This document shows, one piece after another, positions 1-7,259 of a DNA stretch of 35,958 bases. The DNA is taken from positions 1 through 35,958 of the forward strand of contig CAMBAJ010000019.1 in assembly GCA_945864305.1 (NCBI GenBank), given 5' to 3'. This DNA comes from an uncultured Clostridia bacterium. Lineage in GTDB: Bacteria; Bacillota; Clostridia; Oscillospirales; Oscillospiraceae. Both the position numbers and the translations under genes were made by a program. Each line of letters begins with the position of its first letter. Position 1 is the first letter of the stretch. Below the pieces are notes generated by a model. That model made no database searches, was not told the origin of the DNA, and saw only the letters and a program-made list of their open reading frames with translations.

Positions 1-517
1 CCTTTTTCGTCTGGTGCATTTCCGGATCCCGGGCTTTCTCCGCATTCTTGGTGGAGCTGGGCGCATTGATGATGGTGGCGTCTACAATGGTGCCGCCCTT
101 CATCATGTGTCCGGTTTGTACCATGACGCGGTTGATTGCATCAAAGAACAGCTTGTTCAGTCCGTTTGCTTCCAAAAGATGACGGAATTTGCACAGCGTT
201 GTTTCATCCGGAACCGCCTCCGTCATGAAGTTAATGCCTGTGAATTTTCGCATGGCGTAGCTGTCGTAGATAGCATCCTCGGTAGCCGGATCGGACAGGT
301 TGAACCAGATCTGAAGCAGATACATCCGCAGCATTTTCTCAATGCCCATGGGCGGACGGCCACGCTTTCCCTTGGGATAGTAGGGTTCGATAACACCAAC
401 CCACTCGTCCCAGGGAATAATTTCGTCCATGATTTCCAGAAATTCCTCCCGTTTCGTTTTTTTCTTGCGGAAGCTGTATTCGATATCCGTAAATGTTTCC
501 TGTTTCTTCATCGCCAT
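1..517 (-). CDS. IS5-family transposase, N-terminal 172 residues (runs off the window)
   Basis: Reading the minus strand from ATG at 517 gives one uninterrupted frame to the window edge. The N-terminal part has the IS5 insertion-domain signature (KRGRPPMGIEKMLRMYLLQ, then WFNLSDPATEDAIYDS and VPDETTLCKFRHLLE). The first catalytic Asp of the DDE nuclease follows in GGTIVDATIINAPSSTKN near residue 150. A second in-frame ATG at 511 is an alternative start. No stop or frameshift is seen in this part, so the element may be intact. Function: DDE transposase that mobilises its own IS. The family call is secure; completeness cannot be judged. Confidence 0.92.
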   Translation of the reverse strand, partial: MAMKKQETFTDIEYSFRKKKTKREEFLEIMDEIIPWDEWVGVIEPYYPKGKRGRPPMGIEKMLRMYLLQIWFNLSDPATEDAIYDSYAMRKFTGINFMTEAVPDETTLCKFRHLLEANGLNKLFFDAINRVMVQTGHMMKGGTIVDATIINAPSSTKNAEKARDPEMHQTKK

Positions 518-594
518 ACACCACCATTGCTTTGATAGTGTTATTATCCCACATCCGAAGCCTTTATGGTAGTGCGAATTAAATCAGAGGTTCC
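1..594 (-). mobile_element. IS5-family insertion sequence, right part only
   Basis: This is the transposase end of an IS5-group element, with the rest beyond the left edge. The presumed terminal inverted repeat reads inward from 594 as GGAACCTCTGATTTAATTCG. It abuts CTAG at 595-598, which fits the 4-bp YTAR-type target duplication of IS5 elements. The other end lies outside the window, so neither the second inverted repeat nor the duplication can be confirmed here. Confidence 0.8.
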
Positions 595-668
595 CTAGTA
601 CATTATGCCATGGTTCATCTCTCCCTTAATCTGGTTGGATCTGAACACCAACCCCTCCAAATTGCAAA

Positions 669-694
669 CGCCAGGGCAGATATCTGTCCTGGCG
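669..694. terminator. Palindromic hairpin between IS end and DUF6809-like gene
   Basis: CGCCAGG..CAGATATCTG..CCTGGCG forms a nearly perfect hairpin just after the stop of the minus-strand gene at 711. On the plus strand it is followed by CGTTTTCT and on the minus strand by TTTGC, so it is a weak bidirectional terminator candidate. Confidence 0.5.
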
Positions 695-710
695 CGTTTT
701 CTGTATGTTC

Positions 711-1016
711 TTATTTTTCATCTGGACAAGTCTCATCCTGACCATAGTCCTTCATCACCATTGGGCTGACCTCACAGCGGTAATTAACCTCCGCTGCCAA
801 CTGCCACGCCAGCTGGAATCCCGCGATAAAACTATCTAGGGAAAGCTCATCAGCAATCTTTTCCTCATCGTCAACAAGTTTAAGCACCAAACGCCGAGCC
901 GGCTTATCCAACTGCTCCACGAGTTGCTGATGTATGCTCTTGATTTCCGAAAGAGTCTCCGTCATCTTGGGAGGCTTGTAGAATGTATCGTATAGTGCTT
1001 TCAACAGATCGTTCAT
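711..1016 (-). CDS. DUF6809-like small protein
   Basis: A 101-residue soluble protein of unknown function. The start is the ATG at 1016 (MNDLLKALYDTFY), which has a strong GAGGAGG ribosome site 7 bases upstream; a longer reading would begin inside that site. The C-terminal half holds a pattern I associate with DUF6809 proteins of Clostridia (DSFIAGFQLAWQLAAEV), with a charged helical segment before it. No membrane segment or catalytic motif is visible. It stands alone between an IS end and the tmRNA region. The family name is from memory of the C-terminal motif and is tentative; no function should be inferred. Confidence 0.65.
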   Translation of the reverse strand: MNDLLKALYDTFYKPPKMTETLSEIKSIHQQLVEQLDKPARRLVLKLVDDEEKIADELSLDSFIAGFQLAWQLAAEVNYRCEVSPMVMKDYGQDETCPDEK

Positions 1017-1112
1017 GTGGCTCCCTCCTCGTAGCAAAGGACAATACCACAGACTCGGCCGGAAAGCTACTATTATTTCTACTCATGCACTGACATATCA
1101 GCTAAACTGAAT

Positions 1113-1154
1113 GGTGCCCTTTTTGCTTTAAAAAGGGCACCGGCTTATTTTTTA
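1113..1154 (+). terminator. Strong plus-strand terminator with no gene in front
   Basis: A 12-bp perfect stem, GGTGCCCTTTTT/AAAAAGGGCACC, with loop GCTTT, is followed by GGCTTATTTTTTA. It faces rightward, but no plus-strand gene precedes it in the window. It may end an unannotated transcript or be a relic. Confidence 0.6.
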
Positions 1155-1201
1155 TTCGCCTGAGAGGCTACTTACATCTATAATAAGTCAACATCCAACA
1201 T

Positions 1202-1230
1202 CCCTTTCAAAAAGGGCAACGGGCTTTTTT
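1202..1230 (+). terminator. Second terminator-like hairpin, partial copy of the one at 1113
   Basis: CCCTTT-CAA-AAAGGG is followed by CAACGGGCTTTTTT. The segment AAAAGGGCA..GGCTT resembles the right half of the hairpin at 1113-1154, so the two look like degenerate copies. The rest of 1017-1311 shows no coding sequence. Confidence 0.4.
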
Positions 1231-1311
1231 CGTGATAGCTGCGGTTCGACTCCCCACAGGTTCTCAAATTTGCCATTTTGGATCTTTGTGCGCAGCACTC
1301 AAAAATGGAGC

Positions 1312-1379
1312 AAAAAAACGAGGGAGATAGCTTGCGACTCTAAGCGTTGACGCTTTTGGATCGAAAGCTATCTCTCTCG
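1312..1379 (-). terminator. Terminator of ssrA
   Basis: On the minus strand GAGAGATAGCTT and AAGCTATCTCCCTC pair across a loop of about 35 bases and are followed by G and a run of seven T. It begins immediately after the CCA end of tmRNA. Confidence 0.75.
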
Positions 1380-1380
1380 A

Positions 1381-1744
1381 TGGTGGAGGTGGGGGGAGTT
1401 GAACCCCCGTCCGAAAGCACTTTAACGGGACTTTCTCCGGGCGCAGACGGTTATTTCGGGAATCCGCTTCCCTGTTCCCCTTCCGGTCGGCAAGCCGTCA
1501 CGCCGGCCGGTCGGGTGAGAGTCATGATGCGTGGGCAGGTCAACTCTTTCCCGCCTCACGGACGCCACATCAACGACGCCTTCCCCGGCCTGTGGCCTCT
1601 CCGGTTCAGACGGCCGCCTTTAATTAGGCAGCAATAGCAACAGTGTTGTTGTTATTTAATTTATAAATTGCCCATTTTTAGGATGTTAGGCGCATCCGCC
1701 CGCTGGTCCCGCCTCCATACCCCCGTCGAAACCGGTACACCCCC
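1381..1744 (-). ncRNA. ssrA: Transfer-messenger RNA (tmRNA)
   Basis: The 364-nt RNA rescues stalled ribosomes together with SmpB. Its 5' end GGGGGTG (from 1744) pairs over 7 bp with CACCTCC near the 3' end, which is followed by A and CCA at 1381. The T arm GGGGGTTCAACTCCCCC and the conserved 5' segment TACCGGTTTCGACGGGGG are present. The tag frame ends GCT ATT GCT GCC TAA. Read back to the likely GCA resume codon it encodes A-IYKLNNNNTVAIAA, 15 residues as in Bacillus. The resume codon is inferred; the C-terminal AIAA, in place of the common ALAA, is read directly. The smpB gene lies 1.5 kb upstream on the same strand. Confidence 0.95.
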
Positions 1745-1919
1745 TCGTCGTCGGGGCAAACTGCGCTCACTTCGTTTCCACGAAAGGCCTTCGGCTATCC
1801 ATGAAAACTGCGTATCGCTTCATTGCCCTCCTCTTCCAACGGCAAACACTGCGCTGGTTTACGGTTGGAGCACGGGAGGAAAGCCGTTCGCAGATTTGTC
1901 TGCGGGATTGACTGTCAAG

Positions 1920-1957
1920 AATCATAACACACTTCCGCCCGGAAATGTGTTACGATT
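1920..1957. other. Imperfect inverted repeat between ssrA and the SDR gene
   Basis: AATCATAACACACTTCC and GGAAATGTGTTACGATT form a 17-bp stem with two mismatches around GCCC. On the minus strand it follows the SDR stop by about 20 bases but lacks a clear T run, so it may be a weak terminator or a stability hairpin. I found no convincing ssrA promoter in 1745-1919. Confidence 0.45.
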
Positions 1958-1976
1958 CCGTGACATTTTTATTCTA

Positions 1977-2735
1977 TCAGGTTTTTGCCAGTTTAACCAT
2001 CAGCTTTACCGGGGTGACCTTGGCCAGCACGCGGTAGAACTTATAGAATAGCTTGGGCGTATAAATCGTGCGGCCCGCCCGTGCGGCCCGCAGGGCGCCT
2101 CCGGCTACCCGCACCTGGTCGCAGTACGGCAGGGTCTCAAACATTCTGGAATTGCCGGTAATGCCGCCTACATTCAAAAATTCCGTTTTCATGGGGCCGG
2201 GGCAGACCACCGTGGCGGTGATCCCCCTATCCCGCAGTTCTTCAGCGATACCCACTGTAAAGGAGGACACATACGCCTTGGTGGAGGAATACACCGTCAT
2301 GCGGGGATTGGGGCAGAAAGAGGCGATAGAGGAGACATTCAGGATACAGCTACCGGGACCCATATAGGGCACGGTCATATTGGTGATGGCCGTCAGGGCG
2401 CGCACATTCAGGTCCACCATCCGGGTCTGAGAGGCGGTGTCCGCCTCACCCACGCGGCCCAGATAGCCGCAGCCGGCGTTATTCACCAGCAGGACTACCT
2501 CCGGCTGCTCTGCCGCCAGCTTTGCCTGAAACGCCATGAAGCTCATGGAGTCGCAGAGGTCCAAAGCTAGGCAGGCCACGGTCTTTCCGGACAGAGTCTC
2601 CGCCATTTCCTCCAGCCGGTCCGTCCGGCGGGCGATCAGCCAATAGCTCTCCACCTCCGGGAACACATCCGCGATCTGACGGACAAACTCACGACCAAGG
2701 CCGGAGGACGCGCCGGTAATGATGGCAGTCTTCAT
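1977..2735 (-). CDS. Short-chain dehydrogenase/reductase (SDR)
   Basis: A 252-residue classical SDR, a cytoplasmic NAD(P)-dependent oxidoreductase. The Rossmann motif TGASSGLG is at about residues 7-14, the structural NNAG at about 86-89, the active-site Ser in NVSSIASF, and the catalytic YxxxK pair in YSSTK. The C-terminal region (KLFYKFYRVLAKVTPVKLMVKLAKT-like, basic and hydrophobic) resembles membrane-associating SDRs that act on lipids or steroids, but the substrate cannot be read from sequence. The start is the ATG at 2735, behind GGAGGCG; an upstream TTG is too close to that site. It is the last protein gene of smpB - ppiB - SDR. Confidence 0.9.
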   Translation of the reverse strand: MKTAIITGASSGLGREFVRQIADVFPEVESYWLIARRTDRLEEMAETLSGKTVACLALDLCDSMSFMAFQAKLAAEQPEVVLLVNNAGCGYLGRVGEADTASQTRMVDLNVRALTAITNMTVPYMGPGSCILNVSSIASFCPNPRMTVYSSTKAYVSSFTVGIAEELRDRGITATVVCPGPMKTEFLNVGGITGNSRMFETLPYCDQVRVAGGALRAARAGRTIYTPKLFYKFYRVLAKVTPVKLMVKLAKT

Positions 2736-2756
2736 CAAGACGCCTCCTTTTCAAAA

Positions 2757-3281
2757 TCAGTGGGTCTCGGGAGCCGGATACTCCACGCCCTGGGTATCCA
2801 CGCGGATGGACTGGATGACCTGGTCCTTCTTGGGCTTGTCGTTCATCATGTTCCGGGGCACCCGGGAGATGTCGATGGCAATGTCCTGGCCCTCGGTCAC
2901 CTGGCCGAAAGCGGCGTACTGGCCGTCCAGATGAGGCGCAGGGGCCACCATGATGAAGAACTGGCTGCCGGCGGAGTTGGGAGCCATGGTGCGGGCCATG
3001 GACAGCACGCCGGTGGTGTGGAGCAGGTCGTTCTGCTTGAAGCCGTTGGCGGAGAACTCGCCGTTGATCTCATAGCCGGGGCCGCCCATGCCGTTGCCGT
3101 TTGGGCATCCACCCTGGATCATGAAGCCGGGGATGACGCGGTGGAAAATCAGGCCGTCATAGAAACCCTTGTTGGCCAGGGAGATGAAGTTGTTGACGGT
3201 GTTGGGGGCCTTGTCGGGATAGAGCTCGCCCTTCATGACCTTGCCGTCCGCCATGGTGATGGTAAAAATGGGATTAGACAT
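2757..3281 (-). CDS. ppiB: Peptidyl-prolyl cis-trans isomerase, cyclophilin type
   Basis: A 174-residue single-domain cyclophilin that catalyses proline isomerisation in the cytoplasm; no signal peptide is seen. The conserved core is present: FHRVIPGFMIQGG with the catalytic Arg at about residue 48, then the GxGGPGY segment, LSMARTMAPNSAGSQFFI around residues 93-110, and LDGQYAAFGQV. The ATG follows AAAGGAATCGATAACC, which lies inside the 3' end of smpB; only two bases separate the genes, so they are surely co-transcribed. The SDR gene starts 22 bases further on. Confidence 0.95.
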   Translation of the reverse strand: MSNPIFTITMADGKVMKGELYPDKAPNTVNNFISLANKGFYDGLIFHRVIPGFMIQGGCPNGNGMGGPGYEINGEFSANGFKQNDLLHTTGVLSMARTMAPNSAGSQFFIMVAPAPHLDGQYAAFGQVTEGQDIAIDISRVPRNMMNDKPKKDQVIQSIRVDTQGVEYPAPETH

Positions 3282-3283
3282 GG

Positions 3284-3757
3284 TTATCGATTCCTTTCTT
3301 TCATGGTGCGGTCGATCTCCCGCCTGGCGTCCCGCTGGGCGGTGGCCGCACGTTTATCGTAGTTCTTTTTGCCCTTGCACAGGCCGATCTCAACCTTCAC
3401 CCGGGCGTCCTTAAAATACACGGACAGTGGGACAAGGGTGTAGCCGTCCTGCTTGATGAGAGCGTGGAGCTTGCGGATTTCCCGCTTGTGCATCAGCAGG
3501 CGGCGGGTGCGGACTGGGTCCTTGTTGAAGATGTTGCCCTTCTCATAGGGCGAGATGTGCATGCTGTGGACGAAGAGTTCTCCGTCCTTGATGGTACAAT
3601 AGGAGTCCTTCAGGTTCAGCGTACCGGCACGGATGGACTTCACTTCCGTGCCCGCCAGCTCGATGCCGGCCTCGTATTTGTCCTCCACGAAGTAGTCGTG
3701 GAAAGCCTTGCGGTTCTGGGCCGCGATCTTGATCCCCCGTTTCTCCGTGGGGCTCAC
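3284..3757 (-). CDS. smpB: SsrA-binding protein SmpB
   Basis: SmpB delivers tmRNA to stalled ribosomes. The conserved body begins KIAAQNRKAFHDYFVEDKYE and continues with AGIELAGTEVKSIRAG. It ends with the basic tail (GKKNYDKRAATAQRDARREID) that fits into the empty mRNA channel. The start is uncertain: there is no ATG near the conserved region. I chose GTG at 3757 (157 residues, V-SPTEKRGIKIAAQN), which gives normal family length. No strong ribosome site is visible for it, and a longer in-frame reading is open upstream. The promoter is at 3836-3864. It heads the operon with ppiB and the SDR gene and lies 1.5 kb from ssrA. Confidence 0.93.
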   Translation of the reverse strand: MSPTEKRGIKIAAQNRKAFHDYFVEDKYEAGIELAGTEVKSIRAGTLNLKDSYCTIKDGELFVHSMHISPYEKGNIFNKDPVRTRRLLMHKREIRKLHALIKQDGYTLVPLSVYFKDARVKVEIGLCKGKKNYDKRAATAQRDARREIDRTMKERNR

Positions 3758-3835
3758 CTCATTTCGCCGGAAAGGTTTTGGCTGCTTCAGCCCTTTGAAT
3801 CGAATGTCTCCAAAGCGCCTGACAACTGTTTTTAC

Positions 3836-3864
3836 AGTATAGCATGGTTTACGGAAATCTTCAA
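3836..3864 (-). promoter_or_regulatory. Promoter of smpB operon
   Basis: On the minus strand TTGAAG, a 17-base spacer ending in TGC (extended -10), then TATACT. The predicted start is about 70 bases before the GTG of smpB. Confidence 0.7.
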
Positions 3865-3891
3865 GTGTGAGAACATCGGTCTGACCGTAAC

Positions 3892-3920
3892 TTGTCAGGT
3901 CCCGGCCGGTGTGATACAAT
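3892..3920 (+). promoter_or_regulatory. First rightward promoter (P1) before the Nudix gene
   Basis: TTGTCA, 17 bases, TACAAT. It is divergent from the smpB promoter, with 27 bases between the two -35 boxes. Transcription from it would meet the terminator at 3942-3971. Confidence 0.65.
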
Positions 3921-3941
3921 AGGCGCGATATTTCTGGTACG

Positions 3942-3971
3942 CAAGGCCTGAGAACGGCCTTGGCTTTTTTT
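3942..3971 (+). terminator. Terminator between two tandem promoters
   Basis: CAAGGCC-TGAGAAC-GGCCTTG, then GC and seven T. It lies about 20 bases after the predicted start of P1, and its right arm and T run form the -35 region of P2. Confidence 0.75.
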
Positions 3972-3988
3972 CGCCGATATGCTAGAAT
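3960..3988 (+). promoter_or_regulatory. Second rightward promoter (P2) for the Nudix gene
   Basis: TTGGCT, 17 bases ending in TGC (extended -10), TAGAAT. The predicted start leaves a leader of roughly 45 bases before the ATG at 4039. Confidence 0.65.
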
Positions 3989-4038
3989 AGAGCCATTATA
4001 AACTTTGATCCCACAAATCAAACAAGAGGTGTCATTTT

Positions 4039-4587
4039 ATGATCGATCCCATGGACCTGACTGAGAAAACCATCCGTCGGGAAGATAAATTTCAGGGGCG
4101 CATTCTGAGCGTCCATGTAGACACGGTACTGCTGCCCAACGGCAATACCTCCACCCGGGAAGTGGTGGACCATGTGGACGGCGTGGCCGTTCTGCCGCTG
4201 GACGAGCGGAACAACGTGCTGACCGTGACGCAGTACCGCTATGTATTCGGCAGGACTCTTCTGGAAATTCCTGCCGGCAAGCTGGACCCGGGCGAGGACC
4301 CCGTCACCGGCGCCCTGCGGGAGCTGAAGGAGGAGACCGGCGCCGTGCCGGACACCTTTCTACCCCTGGGCCGCATCATCCCCGCCCCCGGCTGCTACGG
4401 CGAGGTCCTGCATCTCTTCCTGGCCAAGGGCCTGCACATGGAGGAGCAGCATCTGGACCCGGACGAATTTCTGAACGTGGAGCGGATTCCCTTTAATGAA
4501 ATGGTCCACCGCTGCCTTAACGGCGAGATTGAGGACGCCAAGACCGTGGCCGCCGTGCTGAAAGCCAAGGTTCAGCTGGACCTGTGA
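4039..4587 (+). CDS. nudF: Nudix hydrolase, ADP-ribose pyrophosphatase type
   Basis: A 182-residue cytoplasmic Nudix enzyme expected to hydrolyse ADP-ribose to AMP and ribose 5-phosphate. The Nudix box is complete at about residues 81-103: GKLDPGEDPVTGALRELKEE, followed by TGA, with the metal-binding REL.EE core. The preceding QYRYVFGRTLLEIPAGK segment is characteristic of the ADPRase branch. It is preceded by AAGAGGTG; a second ATG four codons in is possible. It ends 28 bases before the response-regulator gene, so it may share a transcript with walRK. Confidence 0.88.
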   Translation: MIDPMDLTEKTIRREDKFQGRILSVHVDTVLLPNGNTSTREVVDHVDGVAVLPLDERNNVLTVTQYRYVFGRTLLEIPAGKLDPGEDPVTGALRELKEETGAVPDTFLPLGRIIPAPGCYGEVLHLFLAKGLHMEEQHLDPDEFLNVERIPFNEMVHRCLNGEIEDAKTVAAVLKAKVQLDL

Positions 4588-4615
4588 TCCCATACATTGA
4601 TATTGGAGGTTCTCT

Positions 4616-5326
4616 ATGGACAACCAGAAAACGGTTCTGATCGTAGAAGACGAGAAGAACATCGTGGATATTCTGCGATTCAATCTCCAGCGGGAGCACT
4701 ACAACACCTGCGAGGCCTATGACGGCGCCTCCGGTCTGGAGAAGGCCCGCACAGAAAATCCGGACCTGATCCTGCTAGACGTGATGCTGCCGAAAATGAA
4801 CGGGTTTGACGTATGCCGCACCCTTCGGGAAGAGGGTAACAACGTCCCTGTCATCATCCTCACCGCCCGGGAGGAAGAAGCCGACAAAGTTCTGGGCCTG
4901 GAGATCGGTGCGGACGACTACATCACAAAACCCTTCTCCATGCGGGAGCTTATCGCCCGGGTGGGGGCCAACATCCGCCGCACCGCCATGGCCGCCCCCG
5001 CCGCCGCGACGGCCGCCGCCACCGCCATGCCCGTGGCCGGAGAGCTGTCCATCAACACGGACAGCCATCAAGTGTTCCGGGGCGGGAAGGCCATTGACCT
5101 GACCCAGAGAGAGTATGAGCTGCTGACCTTCCTGGCCAGCCACCCCAACAAGGTGTATTCCCGAGTGGCTCTGATGGAACAGGTATGGAACTACGGCTAT
5201 GTGGGCGATGATGTGCGGACGGTGGACGTGACGGTCCGGCGGCTCCGGGAGAAAATTGAGGCCGATCCGGCCAATCCCACGTACATTCTGACAAGGCGGG
5301 GCGCCGGGTACTATTTTTCGGTTTGA
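4616..5326 (+). CDS. walR: OmpR/PhoB-family response regulator (WalR-like)
   Basis: 236 residues. The N-terminal receiver has acidic residues in VEDEKN (10-14), the phospho-acceptor Asp at about 55 in LILLDVMLPKMNGFD, the Thr of ILTARE, and Lys in YITKPFS. A linker of about 20 residues very rich in Ala (AAPAAATAAATA) follows. The C-terminal winged helix includes LTQREYELLTFLA and VRTVDVTVRRLREKIE. It follows GGAGG and is directly followed by its kinase. The downstream genes (YycH-, YycI-, YycJ-like) support assignment to WalR, the regulator of cell-wall hydrolases in Firmicutes; by sequence alone PhoP/PhoB would be equally possible. The Ala-rich linker is longer than usual. Confidence 0.9.
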   Translation: MDNQKTVLIVEDEKNIVDILRFNLQREHYNTCEAYDGASGLEKARTENPDLILLDVMLPKMNGFDVCRTLREEGNNVPVIILTAREEEADKVLGLEIGADDYITKPFSMRELIARVGANIRRTAMAAPAAATAAATAMPVAGELSINTDSHQVFRGGKAIDLTQREYELLTFLASHPNKVYSRVALMEQVWNYGYVGDDVRTVDVTVRRLREKIEADPANPTYILTRRGAGYYFSV

Positions 5327-5386
5327 CACAAGTCCCTGCCGCTGCGTGCATAACGCAATTTCTCCCAAGTCCCTTCGTAAAGGACG

Positions 5387-7204
5387 GTGAATGATTTGTT
5401 CCGCAGTCTGCATATGAAGCTGACGCTGATCCTCCTGCTGCTGATCACGTCTCTGATGGCTGTGGTGGGCGCCTTTCTGACTACCAGTGTCTCCAGCTTC
5501 TATATTGACACTTTTTATGAGCAGATGGACAGCGTCTTCGGCTCTGACCAGGGGGATTTTGTGTCCTCCCTCCGCAGCGAAGCCGCCCAGCCTGACGGCG
5601 CCGCCCGCATTTTAGAGATGCTGGAGCTCAAGACCGGCCAGATGGGTATTGACTACCGGACCCGGAATTATTTTATCCTGGACGGCGCCACCGGCGCCTA
5701 TATCAGCGGCTCCGCTGAAGAGTCCGAGTTGCCCCGGGAGCAGAGCGCCAATCTGCTGACAGCCCGGAACGCCATTGCCCAGGGGGATGAGACTGCCGTT
5801 GGCGACGCCAGCGACATCACGTCGGATTTCATGGATGTGGCCATTCCCATTTTCAGCGGGGACAACGCCTATATCATCTATATTCTAGACAACAAGGACA
5901 CCGTCTCTGACCTGAACAGCCAACTGTTCCTCATCATCATGCAGGCCCTCATTATCGGCCTGCTGATCTCCGTGCTGCTGAGTTTCCTGCTGTCCAAGAC
6001 CATGGTGGGCCCCATTGAAAAGCTGACCGCCGGCGCGGAGCGGGTGGCCTCCGGAGATTTCAGCAGCGAGCTGCCGGTGGAATCCACGGATGAGATTGGC
6101 ATTCTGACCGGCACCTTCAACGAGATGGCCGGGGTGCTGCAATCTACCCTGGCCGCCATGGAAAACGAGCGTAACAAGCTGGACACGCTGTTTCTCCATA
6201 TGACGGACGGCGTGGTGGCCTTCGACCACAGGGGAAAACTGATCCACTGTAATCCCGCTGCCAACACCATGCTCCAGCGGACAGTGACGGAGGAGTGCAC
6301 TTACGACGAGCTGTTCGGCCACATCTATCCCTTTGACCAGATGCTGACGCTGCAGCGGCCCAATTACGCCGAGGGCGAGATGCTGGTGGGCGACCGGACG
6401 CTGGAGCTGTATCTGGCCCCCTTCTCCGATCAGGCCAGCGGCGGCGTGCTCATCGTGCTTCATGACGTGACAGAACAGCACCGCAATGAGGAGCGCCGCA
6501 AGGAATTCGTGGCCAACGTATCCCATGAGCTGCGCACACCTCTGACCAATGTCCGCAGCTACGCCGAGACCCTGCGGGACTCCGGCGGCGACATCCCCCA
6601 GGATATGGCCAACAGCTTCCTGGATATCATTATCACGGAGACTGACCGGATGACCCACATCGTACAGGACCTGCTGACCCTCTCCCGTCTGGACGCTGGC
6701 AACGCGGAGCTGGTGCTCTCCCGGTTCCCCTTCGGGGAGGCCATCGAGAGCGTCACCCGGGCCAACGCCCTGAACGCCAAGCAGCGGGGCCACGAGCTGG
6801 TCTACGACCCACCGGAGACTCTGCCGCTGATTGTCGGCGACCGGAGCCGTCTGGAACAGGTCATGATGAACATCATTGGCAACGCCATCAAATACACGCC
6901 CGACGGCGGGCATATCCGCATCACCGCCGGTGCCACGGACGACAGCGTCTGGATGGAGGTCTGCGACGACGGCATCGGCATTCCCGAAAAGGACCGGGAC
7001 CGTATCTTCGACCGCTTCTACCGGGTGGACAAGGCCCGCTCCAGGGAGTCCGGCGGCACCGGTCTGGGGCTCTCCATCGCCCGTGAGATCGTCCAGCGCC
7101 ACCACGGCAACATCTCCCTGGCGCCTCACCAGGGGCCGGGAACCACGGTCCGTCTGGTACTGCCCATTTCCCAGGAGCAGAACGGCAGTTCTCAGGCAGT
7201 CTGA
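5387..7204 (+). CDS. walK: Sensor histidine kinase (WalK-like)
   Basis: A 605-residue membrane kinase: first membrane segment at about 11-33, extracytoplasmic domain 34-178, second segment 179-203, HAMP about 204-256, PAS about 262-365. The HisKA helix has the phospho-His at about 379 (FVANVSHELRTPLTN), followed by a HATPase domain with NAIKYTPDGG, DDGIGIPEKD and GGTGLGLSIAREI. The HAMP-PAS-HisKA-HATPase order is that of WalK/PhoR kinases. The start is GTG at 5387 after AAAGGAC. It is paired with the regulator just upstream and followed by YycH/YycI-like genes, which in Bacilli inhibit WalK in the membrane. Confidence 0.92.
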   Translation: MNDLFRSLHMKLTLILLLLITSLMAVVGAFLTTSVSSFYIDTFYEQMDSVFGSDQGDFVSSLRSEAAQPDGAARILEMLELKTGQMGIDYRTRNYFILDGATGAYISGSAEESELPREQSANLLTARNAIAQGDETAVGDASDITSDFMDVAIPIFSGDNAYIIYILDNKDTVSDLNSQLFLIIMQALIIGLLISVLLSFLLSKTMVGPIEKLTAGAERVASGDFSSELPVESTDEIGILTGTFNEMAGVLQSTLAAMENERNKLDTLFLHMTDGVVAFDHRGKLIHCNPAANTMLQRTVTEECTYDELFGHIYPFDQMLTLQRPNYAEGEMLVGDRTLELYLAPFSDQASGGVLIVLHDVTEQHRNEERRKEFVANVSHELRTPLTNVRSYAETLRDSGGDIPQDMANSFLDIIITETDRMTHIVQDLLTLSRLDAGNAELVLSRFPFGEAIESVTRANALNAKQRGHELVYDPPETLPLIVGDRSRLEQVMMNIIGNAIKYTPDGGHIRITAGATDDSVWMEVCDDGIGIPEKDRDRIFDRFYRVDKARSRESGGTGLGLSIAREIVQRHHGNISLAPHQGPGTTVRLVLPISQEQNGSSQAV

Positions 7205-7259
7205 TCTCTCGCTGAACGATTCGGAATTTTGAATGTCATGCCGCAGAAAGGAGGACAGC

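Noticed and set aside
1233-1262. T-arm-like GCGGTTCGACTCCCCACAGG suggesting a second tRNA/tmRNA end or attachment site
   Set aside because: It lies on the strand opposite to ssrA, so it is not a direct att repeat, and no acceptor, D or anticodon arms can be folded around it.
1347-2051. Plus-strand open frames across tmRNA
   Set aside because: The region folds as tmRNA on the minus strand; the frames have no ribosome sites or motifs.
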